Source: Lactobacillales bacterium (GTDB lineage Bacteria > Bacillota_I > Bacilli_A > RF39 > UBA660). Taken from it: DNA of 64,000 nt. Positions 26,758-36,375 of this stretch are shown here, piece by piece. How positions within the stretch are numbered: the stretch's first letter is position 1; each line of letters opens with the position of its first letter. A program made the translations under genes and the position numbers. The stretch is from NCBI GenBank assembly GCA_015059545.1, contig SVAG01000003.1, positions 115,054 through 179,053 of the forward strand, in the 5' to 3' direction. The notes under the pieces were generated by a model, which saw nothing but the letters and a program-made list of their open reading frames with translations, was not told where the DNA came from and did no database searches.

Positions 26758-27836
26758 TAGTCACCCATATAGTCTTTTAATTTTCTAGAACGAGATGGAT
26801 GTCTTAGTTTTCTTAAAGCTTTTGCTTCTATTTGTCTAATTCTTTCTCTTGTAACACCAAACATTTGACCTACTTCTTCTAGTGTTCTTGATTTTCCATC
26901 TTCTAAACCAAATCTAAGTCTTATAACTTTTTCTTCTCTTTCAGTTAATGTTTGTAATACTTCTGCTATTTCATCTTTTAAAAGTTCATTAGTAGCATAT
27001 TCTTCAGGACTAACATTTCTTTCATCTTTGATGAAATCTCCTAAATGTGAATCATCTTCTTCTCCAATTGGAGTTTCTAGACTAACTGGTTCTTGACTAA
27101 TTTTATATATTTCACGTATTTTATCTACTGACATATTCATTTTTTTAGCTAATTCCTCTTCACTAGGTTCACGATTAAGTTCTAGTGTTAATTGTCTTTG
27201 AATACGTGCTAATTTATTAATTGTTTCAACCATATGAACTGGTACTCTTATTGTTCTTGCTTGATCTGCAATTGCTCTTGTTATCGCTTGTCTAATCCAC
27301 CATGTAGCATATGTAGAAAATTTATATCCTTTAGATACATCAAATTTATCTACTGCCTTCATAAGTCCTATATTTCCTTCTTGGATTAAATCTAAGAAAA
27401 GCATTCCTCTTCCTACATATCTTTTTGCTATACTAACAACTAGACGTAAGTTAGCTTCTGCAAGTTCTGATTTAGCCATTTCATCTCCTGCTAATATTCT
27501 ATCAGCAAGTGCTAATTCTTCATCCATAGATAATAATTTTATTTGACCTATTTCTTTTAAATACATTCTAACTGGATCATTAATTGTTAAATCTTTTGTT
27601 AAAGTATTATCATCTAATAATAATCCACCATTTGTTTCATCTTCTGGTTCATCTTCGGATACAATTCTGATACCATTTTCATTAAATAAATTATATAATT
27701 CATCTAATTCTTCATTTGTTAATTCTAAACCTTTTAAAGAGTTAGCTAATTGTTCATATGTTAAAGTTCCTTTTTCTTTTCCTAATTTTACTAATTCTTC
27801 TTTTCTTTCATCAAATGTTTTTATTTCATTTACCAT
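26757..27836 (-). CDS. rpoD: Primary RNA polymerase sigma factor (SigA/RpoD)
   Basis: The housekeeping sigma factor, 359 residues. Region 1.2 begins at [11 protein letters not shown]. Region 2 has the [17 protein letters not shown] and [16 protein letters not shown] segments for -10 binding. Region 4 has the helix-turn-helix [20 protein letters not shown] for -35 binding. The N-terminal region 1.1 is short, as in other Bacilli. It follows dnaG with 3 bases between, in the classic macromolecular synthesis operon order. Confidence 0.97.
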   Translation of the reverse strand: MVNEIKTFDERKEELVKLGKEKGTLTYEQLANSLKGLELTNEELDELYNLFNENGIRIVSEDEPEDETNGGLLLDDNTLTKDLTINDPVRMYLKEIGQIKLLSMDEELALADRILAGDEMAKSELAEANLRLVVSIAKRYVGRGMLFLDLIQEGNIGLMKAVDKFDVSKGYKFSTYATWWIRQAITRAIADQARTIRVPVHMVETINKLARIQRQLTLELNREPSEEELAKKMNMSVDKIREIYKISQEPVSLETPIGEEDDSHLGDFIKDERNVSPEEYATNELLKDEIAEVLQTLTEREEKVIRLRFGLEDGKSRTLEEVGQMFGVTRERIRQIEAKALRKLRHPSRSRKLKDYMGD

Positions 27837-27839
27837 ATT

Positions 27840-29591
27840 TTATTCCCCTACCTCACAATTTGTTTTATTTATTTCTAATATTTTTTCTGCATATTCTGCT
27901 TTTTTTATTGGATCTAATTCCATTTTCATTAAATCTTTTAATCTTTTACTTTCAACTTTAATGTTATAATCTTTTATTGTTTTTATATAATCTAATATTT
28001 CTTCTTTAGTGTATTCATCTTTTAAGTTAAGAATATTTATTTCTTTCATAGTATTTATAAGTTCTTCTTCATCTTTTAATGAAATCATTAAATCAGAAAC
28101 ATTTATATAATTATTGTTTTTATAAAAATAATTAATTTCAAATGCCAATTTTCTATATTTATCAGTTGGCATATATCCAATATTATTTTGATACATTTTA
28201 ATTACTTCTATATTATTTAACATGTAATATAAAAGATATTGTTCTGCTTTTATATACATATTTGTTTTAGGTTGTTCTATTTTTTTAATTGGTCTTATTT
28301 CTTTTTCTTTTGTTTCTAGTTTACTTCTTAAGAATTCTATATCTAAATTTGATTCATTACTTATTTTTTTTAAAGTAATTTCTCTTAATATATCATCATC
28401 TATTTCATTTAATTCTTTTATTAAAGAATTAACATATTCTGACATATCAACTGTACTATTTAAATCTTTATTCTTTTTTAAATAGTGCATTTTAAATTCC
28501 ATTACATTTATAGGATTATTAATTTTTTCTATAAATTTATCTTTACCATATTTTAATATATATTCATCTGGATCTAAGTTTTCTTCTAATCTTACTATTT
28601 TAGGAGTTATTCCTAATTTAATAAGTTCATTACTACAAGAATATGTGGCTTTTTCTCCAGCACTATCTCCATCAAAACATAATATTACATCTTTAGCCAT
28701 TCTTTTAAGTAAATTAGCATGTTCTTTTGTAATAGCTGTTCCCATACTTACAACTACGTTTTTAATACCAACACTGTAAGCTCTAAATAAATCCATAAAT
28801 CCTTCCATGATAATGATACTTCCAGATATTCTAGCTTCTTCTTTTGCTAATTTATAATTATATAATATTTCACCTTTTTTAAATATTTCTGTTTCGGTTG
28901 TATTTTTATATTTAGATGGTTTATTATCATAATATTTTTTATAAATTCTACCACTAAATCCAACTATTTTACCACTAGCATCTTCTATAGGAAACATTAT
29001 TCTATCATAAAATGAATCATACATATCTAATCCATTTTTAACTACTAAACCACTTTTTATTACTTTATTTTCATCATATTTTTTATTTTTTAATAATTTA
29101 GTTAATTTGTTATCTTTTAAAGCTAGTCCAATTTTAAATTCTTTTATAATATCATCTGTTATATTTCTTTCATTTAAATATTCTTTAGCTTCAACACCTT
29201 CATTTGTATTAATATTATTTTGATATAGTTTAGAAGCTACTTCATACATTTCATATAATTCACTATCTTTTGTTTTTTCTTTATAGTTTTTTATATTTAA
29301 ATCAATACCTGCTTTATCAGCACATATTTTTAATGCTTCTATAAAACTTATATGTTCATATTCTTGTAAAAATGTAAATACTGTACCAGTTGCTCCACAT
29401 GAGAAACATGTATATATTTGTTTTTCTCTTGAAACACTCATACTAGGATTTGAATCATCATGAAATGGACAAACTCCAAATAAGTTTTTTCCTTTACCTA
29501 TTAAAGGTATGTATGATGATATAACATCTACTATATCTACACTGTTTTTTATTTCATTTATTTTTTCGTATTCTATTTTTTGTCCATTCAT
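27840..29591 (-). CDS. dnaG: DNA primase
   Basis: Makes RNA primers for lagging-strand synthesis. The start is put at ATG 29591 after AGGGAG; the upstream GTG adds only three residues. The N-terminal CHC2 zinc domain carries CPFHDDSNPS then CFSCGATG. The TOPRIM core has IIMEGFMDLFRAYS and LCFDGDSAGEKA. The C-terminal helicase-interaction domain (about 440-583) is divergent. The family is normally about 600 residues, so 583 is complete. Confidence 0.96.
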   Translation of the reverse strand: MNGQKIEYEKINEIKNSVDIVDVISSYIPLIGKGKNLFGVCPFHDDSNPSMSVSREKQIYTCFSCGATGTVFTFLQEYEHISFIEALKICADKAGIDLNIKNYKEKTKDSELYEMYEVASKLYQNNINTNEGVEAKEYLNERNITDDIIKEFKIGLALKDNKLTKLLKNKKYDENKVIKSGLVVKNGLDMYDSFYDRIMFPIEDASGKIVGFSGRIYKKYYDNKPSKYKNTTETEIFKKGEILYNYKLAKEEARISGSIIIMEGFMDLFRAYSVGIKNVVVSMGTAITKEHANLLKRMAKDVILCFDGDSAGEKATYSCSNELIKLGITPKIVRLEENLDPDEYILKYGKDKFIEKINNPINVMEFKMHYLKKNKDLNSTVDMSEYVNSLIKELNEIDDDILREITLKKISNESNLDIEFLRSKLETKEKEIRPIKKIEQPKTNMYIKAEQYLLYYMLNNIEVIKMYQNNIGYMPTDKYRKLAFEINYFYKNNNYINVSDLMISLKDEEELINTMKEINILNLKDEYTKEEILDYIKTIKDYNIKVESKRLKDLMKMELDPIKKAEYAEKILEINKTNCEVGE

Positions 29592-29641
29592 AAAAAACAC
29601 TCCCTAATATTAATATACGACAAAAATTTTTAAAACCCTTT

Positions 29642-30580
29642 TTATTTTACTAAAAAAGTTGTAGAATTTATAAATTTATAGTCTGTTTTATATTTTAATT
29701 GCCTAATTAATCTAAATAATGCATCATCTTTACCTTTAGCTTCTATCATAATATCAAAATCTCTATCTACAAATTTTATCTTTTCAATAAACTTTATAAA
29801 TTCATCTACATCTATATATTCATGATGACTTCTTTTTTCTTTTTTGCTTTTAGGACTAGAAAAATGTATTTTAGGAATAGTATCCCATGTATCAAATATT
29901 TTTTCTATATAGTCTTCTATTTTTTCATTTGATTTATTACATTTATAATGATGATAATCTAATACCATTGGTATATTTAATGTATTACATATTTTTAAAA
30001 CATTTCTAATATTGTATACTTTATCATCATTTTCTAAAATTATCATATGTTTTAATTCATCATTTAATAAATTAAAATTATCTATAAATCTTTTTATTCC
30101 TTCTTTTTTACCATTTGTTTTACCGCCTACATGTAATACTAATTTAGATTTTATTTTCATTGCATCAAACATATTCTGATAAAATTCGAGTATACTAATA
30201 GTAGTTTTAACAGTATCAAAATTTATACTATTTAAAACACAAAATTGATCAGGATGCATATCTACTCTTAGATTATTATTTTTTATAATATTACCTATTT
30301 CTTTAAAGTATTTATCATATTTTTTAAATATTTCAAATTCTACACTAGGATGAGTCGCAAGTGGTATTAAATTAGATGTCATTCTAAAAAAATATATTTC
30401 ATTTTTTATATTATAATTTAATATTTCTTTTAAAGCTTCAAAATTAGATTTTATTATTTTATCTAGTTTATCATTAATATAGTCTTTATCTTTAGATTTA
30501 TAATAACTATAAGTCATTGTGCTAGAAGAAGTTATATTTAAAGCATTTGATATACATGCATATCCTAATCTTATTTTCAT
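29642..30580 (-). CDS. uvsE: UV DNA damage endonuclease (UvsE/UvdE)
   Basis: This TIM-barrel metalloenzyme nicks 5' to UV photoproducts as an alternative to excision by UvrABC. The family start MKIRLGYACIS is followed by metal-ligand stretches: DMHPDQFCVLN near residue 105, VLHVGGKTNGK near 147, ENDDKVY, DYHHYKCN and the IMIEAKGKD end. The length (312) is typical. It is often present in spore formers, where it repairs UV damage after germination. A single-gene unit. Confidence 0.92.
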   Translation of the reverse strand: MKIRLGYACISNALNITSSSTMTYSYYKSKDKDYINDKLDKIIKSNFEALKEILNYNIKNEIYFFRMTSNLIPLATHPSVEFEIFKKYDKYFKEIGNIIKNNNLRVDMHPDQFCVLNSINFDTVKTTISILEFYQNMFDAMKIKSKLVLHVGGKTNGKKEGIKRFIDNFNLLNDELKHMIILENDDKVYNIRNVLKICNTLNIPMVLDYHHYKCNKSNEKIEDYIEKIFDTWDTIPKIHFSSPKSKKEKRSHHEYIDVDEFIKFIEKIKFVDRDFDIMIEAKGKDDALFRLIRQLKYKTDYKFINSTTFLVK

Positions 30581-30619
30581 ATAATCACCATTTTTAATAT
30601 GGTTAGAAAGGAATAATTT

Positions 30620-31156
30620 ATGACTTTAAAAAGAATTAAAATTATAAGTATTATAGGAACATTTTTATTATGTTTTTTAACTCATTTTATTTATAATATA
30701 TTTCCTAATACTTTATTTTCTATATTTTTTTCAGTAAATGAAAGTATTTGGGAACATATGAAAATGTTATTTACTACTACTCTATTATTTGGAATAATTG
30801 AATATATATTAATTAAAAAATATGATATTAAAGTAAATAATTTTTTATTTTCTAAATTTATTGAAGCATTAATTTCTATACCTATTTACTTAGTAATGTT
30901 TTTACCATTTTATTATAGATTTGGTGAAAACATGATTGTAATATTTATTATGATGTTAATAACATTTATAATTACACAATTTATTGGTTATAAAATAATG
31001 GATTGCAAACATATTAATCATTCTAATAAAATAGCAATTATTTTAATTATTATATCTTATATTATATTTGGTTATTTAACTTATAATCCTATTCATAATC
31101 ATTTATTTTTAGATACAGAAAAAGAAAAATATGGAATTAATGATTACAATATATAA
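30620..31156 (+). CDS. Integral membrane protein (DUF6512-like)
   Basis: A polytopic protein of 178 residues with about five hydrophobic segments. The conserved stretch NESIWEHMKMLFTTTL (residues 38-53) and the late HNHLFLDTEK segment match the DUF6512 family found mostly in gut Firmicutes; I make this match from memory. The function is unknown. It is a single gene with AAAGGAAT ribosome site and a terminator. Confidence 0.65.
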   Translation: MTLKRIKIISIIGTFLLCFLTHFIYNIFPNTLFSIFFSVNESIWEHMKMLFTTTLLFGIIEYILIKKYDIKVNNFLFSKFIEALISIPIYLVMFLPFYYRFGENMIVIFIMMLITFIITQFIGYKIMDCKHINHSNKIAIILIIISYIIFGYLTYNPIHNHLFLDTEKEKYGINDYNI

Positions 31157-31176
31157 AAACACTTAACGTGTTTTTA
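31155..31176. terminator. Bidirectional terminator at 31.16 kb
   Basis: AAAAACAC-TTAAC-GTGTTTTT is an 8-bp stem between converging genes. Confidence 0.65.
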
Positions 31177-32056
31177 TTTTTTCTATTTCTTCTTTATCTT
31201 TACTTATACTATTAAATGAAAATCTTATGTATTCATCACCAAATAAATTATTAATTTCTCTAAATTCTTCATTATAATTATTATATATATCTTCTATTTG
31301 TTCGTTTGTTAAATAATTAAATACTGCTCTTAAATATAGTGAACGAGCTATAGTGTTTTGAGGATTATAAATATCTATTTCTGATAACATTCTATCTATA
31401 TTATGTAATGCTATTTCTTTACATTGATATTCCAAATATTCATTATATGTTTCTTTTATATTGTCCCATAGACCATTATATAAATTATCTTCTTCTTTTA
31501 CAAAATCTGCAAAATTAACAATTGGTTTTAATAATTTTTCTTCTAAGAAAGGATTTATAAAAAGATCATTTAAAAATATTTCTTTTTTCTTTTCATTGTC
31601 TAATTTATCATTATCCATAACAAAATATAAATATTTTATTTCAACTTGAGTAATAATTTTATTATATAATTCTGAAAAAGAATAATCTGTATTTTCTGCT
31701 ACTAATATTGTATTATTATCTAAAAGTAAAACATCTTTAATTGGAAATTCAGATTCTTTTTCTTTTAAAAAACTTCTATTAATATGATTTGTTAATTTAT
31801 TTATAATTCTTTCTATTATTATTCTTTTTTTATTATTATAAAGCGGTATTTCATATTCATATAAATAATTTAATGTTTTTTCTCCATTTAAATAATAAAT
31901 ATAATTAATAATTTCTGTTAATTGTTCAGGATTATATTGTTCATATATTTTATTTTCTTCTTCTATTAATTTTTTTAATTTATTTATATCATTTTGATTA
32001 TATAAATCATATATTTCTGAACTGATTTTTAATAATATATTATATTCTTGTTCCAT
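31163..32056 (-). CDS. Hypothetical helical protein (297 residues)
   Basis: Not recognised. The protein is acidic, helical and soluble, rich in Glu, Asn and Tyr, with no signal or membrane helix. A central hydrophobic stretch (IKDVLLLDNNTILVAENTD) may be a beta hairpin. The gene is 11 bases downstream of the 146-residue helix-turn-helix gene on the same strand, so the two are probably co-transcribed near spoIIID. Confidence 0.55.
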   Translation of the reverse strand: MEQEYNILLKISSEIYDLYNQNDINKLKKLIEEENKIYEQYNPEQLTEIINYIYYLNGEKTLNYLYEYEIPLYNNKKRIIIERIINKLTNHINRSFLKEKESEFPIKDVLLLDNNTILVAENTDYSFSELYNKIITQVEIKYLYFVMDNDKLDNEKKKEIFLNDLFINPFLEEKLLKPIVNFADFVKEEDNLYNGLWDNIKETYNEYLEYQCKEIALHNIDRMLSEIDIYNPQNTIARSLYLRAVFNYLTNEQIEDIYNNYNEEFREINNLFGDEYIRFSFNSISKDKEEIEKIKTR

Positions 32057-32067
32057 AATATCACCTA

Positions 32068-32508
32068 CTATATTACTTTAGGATATGAACCTATAAATTT
32101 TCCATCTTCACCTTTTGCTGCTTCATTATTAACAGCGTATTCTTCTCCTCCTTTTTTTCTTCCTTTATTTATATTCTTTTCTAATCTTTCTTGTACTTCT
32201 ACTTTTATATTTTCTCCTAATTCTTCTTCAATTATAGAACTATTTAAATATCTTTGTATACAAGATGTACTTAAACCTAATTCATTTGCAATTTCCTGAA
32301 TAAAACATCCTTTTGTTAATAGTAATAAAACTGATTTGTAAATATTTATTTTTTTAGTTAACGATTGTATTTGTATCGGTGATAAATTAATATTTATTTC
32401 ACTATGTATTTCATTTTTTATTATTTCTGGATTAGCAGTTGCTAATAATGTTATTGATTCAAAAATTTTTATTTTGTCATTGATTTTTTGTTTTTCTATA
32501 TCTTTCAT
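32068..32508 (-). CDS. Small helix-turn-helix protein next to spoIIID
   Basis: A 146-residue protein. The helix-turn-helix GCFIQEIANELGLSTSCIQRYLN is at about residues 67-89. A charged tail follows (KGGEEYAVNNEAAKG and onward) whose KGGEE-A stretch faintly recalls the RGGEAT end of SpoIIID, a few dozen bases upstream on the same strand. It is probably a DNA-binding regulator, but its target is unknown. A hairpin terminator separates it from spoIIID, so it has its own promoter. Confidence 0.6.
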   Translation of the reverse strand: MKDIEKQKINDKIKIFESITLLATANPEIIKNEIHSEININLSPIQIQSLTKKINIYKSVLLLLTKGCFIQEIANELGLSTSCIQRYLNSSIIEEELGENIKVEVQERLEKNINKGRKKGGEEYAVNNEAAKGEDGKFIGSYPKVI

Positions 32509-32548
32509 ATAAACACCCCTTTTTTAATGTTTTTTATAATAACAAAAA

Positions 32549-32578
32549 AATAAAGAAAATGCAAGAATTTTCTTTATT
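32549..32578 (-). terminator. Terminator of spoIIID
   Basis: AATAAAGAAAAT / ATTTTCTTTATT is a 12-bp perfect stem with a 6-base loop and a T run on the minus strand. Confidence 0.75.
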
Positions 32579-32852
32579 TATTATTTTTCATTGATAAGAA
32601 TTTTTGCCTAGTAGCTTCGCCACCTCTTATATGTCTTTTAACTTTATTATTTTCTAATATTTCTTCTACTTGTTTATGTAGTTTAGGATTTATTTCTTCT
32701 AATCTTGTTGTTAAATCTAAATGAGTTGTAGTTTTTCCTACTTTAGTTATTTTAGCCGTTTCTCTAACAGTAGCATTATGTTCAATAATATAATTTGCTG
32801 ATTCTAATACTCTGTTATAAATAACTAAGTTTTTTACTGAACTTTTTTTCAT
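32574..32852 (-). CDS. spoIIID: Sporulation transcriptional regulator SpoIIID
   Basis: The mother-cell DNA-binding protein that modifies SigE-dependent transcription and sets up SigK. It is 92 residues. The helix-turn-helix (ATVRETAKITKVGKTTTHLDLTTRL, shown in parts: ATVRETAKITKVG then KTTTHLDLT) and the downstream motif NPKLHKQVEEIL plus KRHIRGGEAT are family hallmarks. Alignment by eye with Bacillus SpoIIID is nearly full length. The AAGGAGAG site is strong. Confidence 0.93.
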   Translation of the reverse strand: MKKSSVKNLVIYNRVLESANYIIEHNATVRETAKITKVGKTTTHLDLTTRLEEINPKLHKQVEEILENNKVKRHIRGGEATRQKFLSMKNNK

Positions 32853-32863
32853 ATTGTCTCTCC

Positions 32864-34660
32864 TTAATTGTCGTCCATTTTTAATACTGATAAGAAAGCT
32901 TCTTGTGGTATTTCTACACTTCCTACCATTTTCATTCTTTTCTTACCTTCTTTTTGTTTTTCTAATAATTTTCTTTTTCTTGAAACATCTCCACCATAAC
33001 ATTTAGCAAGTACATTTTTTCTTACTGCTTTTATGGTTTCTCTTGCGATTACTTTACTTCCTATTGTTGCTTGAATTGGTACTTCAAATTGTTGTCTTGG
33101 TATTATTTGCTTTAAATTTTCAACTATTTGTTTCCCTCTATTATATGCAAAATCTTTATGAACTATGATGCTAAGTGCATCTACTATATCTCCATTTAAT
33201 AATATATCCATTTTTACTAAATTAGATTCTTTATATCCAATAAGTTCATAATCAAATGATGCATATCCTTTTGTATAACTTTTTAATTTATCAAAGAAAT
33301 CATATACTATTTCAGAAAGTGGTATTTCATAATGAATATTTACTCTTGTTTTATCTAAATATTCCATTGATACATAATTACCTCTTTTATTTTGACATAA
33401 TTCCATTATTGGTCCTATATAATCACTTGGAACAAATATATTAGTTTTAATATATGGTTCTTTTATATTGTTTATTTTTACTTTATCTGGCATTTTAGAT
33501 GGACTATCTATCATCATATGTGTTCTATCTGTAAGTTCTACATCATATATAACTGATGGTGATGTTGCTATTAAATCGATATTGAATTCTCTTTCAATTC
33601 TTTCTTCTATAATTTCCATATGTAAAAGTCCTAAGAAACCACATCTAAATCCAAAACCTAATGCTTGTGATGTTTCTGGTGTAAATTCTAGTGAAGCATC
33701 ATTTAATTTTAGTTTTTCTAATGCTTCTCTAAGATCTGGAAATTTACTTGATTCAATTGGATATAATCCACAAAACACCATTGGTTTCATTGGTTTATAT
33801 CCTTCTATAGGTTCTACGTTTGCACTTGCTAATGCGATTGTATCTCCTACTTTAACATCTTCTATACTTTTAATACTTGCAGCTAAGAAACCAACTTCAC
33901 CTGTAGTAAGTTCATTTGTTTTTTTCTCATAAGGATTATGAACTCCTAAAGATGTTACCTCATATGTAGCATTAGTTGCTAACATTTTTATTTTATCTCC
34001 AACTTTTATATTTCCATCTACTACTCTAATAGAAGTTACAATTCCTCTATAAGCATCAAAATAACTATCAAATATTAATGCTTTAAATGGATCTTTTTCT
34101 ATACCTGTTGGAGCTGGTACTCTATCTATTATAGCTTCTACTAATTCTTTTATTCCAATACCATTTTTAGCACTGCATAAAAGTATTTCTTCATCTTTAA
34201 ATCCTAATGTATCAATTAATTCTTTTTTTACTCTATCAATGTCTGCATTAGGTAAATCTATTTTATTTATTACCGGTATTATTTCTAAATTATTTTCCAT
34301 AGCTAAATATAAATTAGCTAATGTTTGAGCCTCTATACCTTGTGCTGCATCTACTACTAATATGGCACCTTCACATGCAGCTAGACTTCTAGATACTTCA
34401 TATGAAAAGTCTACATGGCCTGGCGTATCTATTAAATGAAGATAATATTCTTCACCTTTATAATTATATTTTAATTGAACGGCATTTAGTTTTATTGTAA
34501 TGCCACGTTCTCTTTCAATATCCATACTATCTAATAATTGTTCTTGTTTTTCTCTTTCAGTTATTGCTCCTGTAATATCTAGTATTCTATCAGCTAATGT
34601 ACTTTTACCATGATCTATATGAGCAATTATTGAAAAGTTTCTAATATTTTGTTGTTTCAT
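32864..34660 (-). CDS. lepA: Elongation factor 4 (LepA)
   Basis: A ribosome-associated GTPase that can back-translocate stalled ribosomes. The start at ATG 34660 follows GGTGATTT. The G1 motif [12 protein letters not shown] is at about residues 11-22, DTPGHVD (G3) and NKIDLPNAD (G4) follow. The C-terminal LepA-specific domain with [17 protein letters not shown] and the [18 protein letters not shown] end is complete. It follows spoIIP and a small membrane gene, the order of Bacillus spoIIP-yqxA-lepA. Confidence 0.96.
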   Translation of the reverse strand: MKQQNIRNFSIIAHIDHGKSTLADRILDITGAITEREKQEQLLDSMDIERERGITIKLNAVQLKYNYKGEEYYLHLIDTPGHVDFSYEVSRSLAACEGAILVVDAAQGIEAQTLANLYLAMENNLEIIPVINKIDLPNADIDRVKKELIDTLGFKDEEILLCSAKNGIGIKELVEAIIDRVPAPTGIEKDPFKALIFDSYFDAYRGIVTSIRVVDGNIKVGDKIKMLATNATYEVTSLGVHNPYEKKTNELTTGEVGFLAASIKSIEDVKVGDTIALASANVEPIEGYKPMKPMVFCGLYPIESSKFPDLREALEKLKLNDASLEFTPETSQALGFGFRCGFLGLLHMEIIEERIEREFNIDLIATSPSVIYDVELTDRTHMMIDSPSKMPDKVKINNIKEPYIKTNIFVPSDYIGPIMELCQNKRGNYVSMEYLDKTRVNIHYEIPLSEIVYDFFDKLKSYTKGYASFDYELIGYKESNLVKMDILLNGDIVDALSIIVHKDFAYNRGKQIVENLKQIIPRQQFEVPIQATIGSKVIARETIKAVRKNVLAKCYGGDVSRKRKLLEKQKEGKKRMKMVGSVEIPQEAFLSVLKMDDN

Positions 34661-34677
34661 AAAATCACCATGAATTA

Positions 34678-34706
34678 ATTTTAACACATATTTTATTGTT
34701 ATACAA
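34678..34706 (-). promoter_or_regulatory. SigA-type promoter of lepA
   Basis: On the minus strand TTGTAT (34706-34701) and TAAAAT (34683-34678) are 17 bases apart, about 18 bases before the lepA start. Confidence 0.5.
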
Positions 34707-34712
34707 TAAAGT

Positions 34713-35054
34713 TTAACTTAAAATATTATTTAAAAAATCAAATGTATTATTTAATCCTTCAACTATAATTTTTTTTACACTAGTAGACATTTTATCTCCT
34801 AATTTTGATAATTTTGTTTCATAATTTTGTTTATTATTAACTACATAGTCATTTATATCTATATTTTTTCCGTTTGCTACATCTTCTTCAAATTGTTTAA
34901 TTTTTTGTTCTGTTAATACTTTTTTATTATGTTGTTCAAATTCATAATATCCTGTAGCTTCTGAAACATATATAGCAGTAAAACCGATTAATAATACTAA
35001 AAATGATTTCCAAAATACTTTTGTTATTATTTTTTTTACTTTTTCTTCATTCAT
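34713..35054 (-). CDS. Small membrane protein between spoIIP and lepA
   Basis: A 113-residue protein with one membrane helix (residues 15-32, [19 protein letters not shown]) and a charged, probably extracytoplasmic C-terminus. It overlaps the end of spoIIP by 8 bases and uses an internal GGAGG site, so the two are translationally coupled. Bacillus has yqxA (DUF3679) at this exact place. The sequence is too diverged for me to call it YqxA, but position suggests the same role. Confidence 0.6.
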   Translation of the reverse strand: MNEEKVKKIITKVFWKSFLVLLIGFTAIYVSEATGYYEFEQHNKKVLTEQKIKQFEEDVANGKNIDINDYVVNNKQNYETKLSKLGDKMSTSVKKIIVEGLNNTFDFLNNILS

Positions 35055-36036
35055 TTTTATCCTCCAAGTATTTTTCTATAACTTCTGATAAGGCAATACA
35101 TGTATTCATTATTTCATCTAAATTATTTTCCATTCCTCCTAATTCTATTAATACTATATTTTTATTTAAATCTTGATTATAAATACCATTTACATTTTTT
35201 CCTTCTTTTTTCATTATTCCTCTTGATAATTTAGGATATTTTTGATTTAAAATATTATTTATTTCTGTAACAACACTTAGGTTTTTTTTATAATTTTTAT
35301 GTTCTAAACCTACTACAAATAATACTTTTGCATATTTTTTATTATTTATTGTTATAGTAGATGCATTTTTCTTTATTGCATCTCTATGCAAATCTATTAT
35401 TAATTCTAAATTATTATATTTTTTTATGGTGTTTTTTAAATAATATCTACTAGCATTATAGCTATTTGAATAATCCCATCCATTTGCATTTAAAAAATCA
35501 GTTATATTTGCAGTTTCTACTATTGTATTTATATTTTTATTATTTAAATTTTCTCTTAAAATATATGATGCCATCATAACATTTGGAGTTATATTATAGT
35601 CTTTATAAACTTTTTTGTTGTAACTTTCAAGTTGGTGAGTATTATAAATATATACTTTAGGATTTGTTACTTCTTTTTTTATTGGATCTTCTATATATTC
35701 ACTAGTTTTATCTTTTATATAGATATCATCTGATGATGTTGTATACATAACTGGTTTTATTTCTTCTTTAAATTTAAATTTATTTTCTAATATAGTAGTA
35801 GGATTTGTAATTTCTATATTAGTTAAAAATCTTATTCCTTTATTTAAAATTGAATTATAATCTTTTACATAAAGTTCATAATAATTTCTATTATTTAGTA
35901 GTTTTTTTAAAAATTCTTCATTTGTATTAACTAATTGAATTTTTAAAAATAAATTGTATATTGTTTGAATTACAATAAATATTCCAATTAAATTAATGGT
36001 TATTTTTTTAAATTTAGATATAACTTTCTTTTTCAT
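35047..36036 (-). CDS. spoIIP: Stage II sporulation protein P
   Basis: A membrane-anchored zinc amidase and endopeptidase that removes stem peptides in the septum so the mother cell can engulf the forespore. There is one N-terminal helix (residues 13-31). The catalytic motifs are YIYNTHQLESYN (His/Glu), DLHRDA in the middle and the late VLIELGGMENN with the catalytic Glu. SpoIIM, its partner, is at 9050-9676; SpoIID is not in the window. The stop codon is TGA. Confidence 0.92.
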   Translation of the reverse strand: MKKKVISKFKKITINLIGIFIVIQTIYNLFLKIQLVNTNEEFLKKLLNNRNYYELYVKDYNSILNKGIRFLTNIEITNPTTILENKFKFKEEIKPVMYTTSSDDIYIKDKTSEYIEDPIKKEVTNPKVYIYNTHQLESYNKKVYKDYNITPNVMMASYILRENLNNKNINTIVETANITDFLNANGWDYSNSYNASRYYLKNTIKKYNNLELIIDLHRDAIKKNASTITINNKKYAKVLFVVGLEHKNYKKNLSVVTEINNILNQKYPKLSRGIMKKEGKNVNGIYNQDLNKNIVLIELGGMENNLDEIMNTCIALSEVIEKYLEDKNE

Positions 36037-36091
36037 AAAATCACCTATTTATATAATTATAAATCTATAAATATAAATAAAATGTCAAAAA

Positions 36092-36115
36092 AAAAGATAT
36101 TTTATAATATCTTTT
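36092..36115 (-). terminator. Terminator of secG
   Basis: AAAAGATATT / AATATCTTTT is a 10-bp stem with a 4-base loop overlapping the secG stop codon. Confidence 0.65.
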
Positions 36116-36323
36116 AAAATCCTTGTACAAAACATAATATAAAGAAAATTGCTCCTAGAAGAACTGTAAGTCTTGTTATAAAAAGTTCTCCTCCTCTTTC
36201 TTTACGATTTTTAAATAGTGCACTACTACCTCCAGAAATTATATTTGAATCTTCTGTTTTTCCAGCTTGAAGAAGTACAACTGCTATTAGTAGTATTGAT
36301 ACAATTATTAAAGCTATTTCCAT
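36114..36323 (-). CDS. secG: Preprotein translocase subunit SecG
   Basis: The small SecYEG subunit, 69 residues. Two membrane helices (about 1-20 and 48-67) flank the cytosolic loop with GKTEDSNIISGGSS and the FKNRKERGG stretch typical of SecG. A GGAGG site is 6 bases upstream. Confidence 0.93.
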   Translation of the reverse strand: MEIALIIVSILLIAVVLLQAGKTEDSNIISGGSSALFKNRKERGGELFITRLTVLLGAIFFILCFVQGF

Positions 36324-36375
36324 AATAACCTCCTTGCTATATATAATTTACCATAAATATTGATTTTTATCAATA

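Noticed and set aside
32864..34660. Plus-strand open frames inside lepA and inside other minus-strand genes
   Set aside because: They lie wholly within well-identified genes, lack ribosome sites and give low-complexity products.
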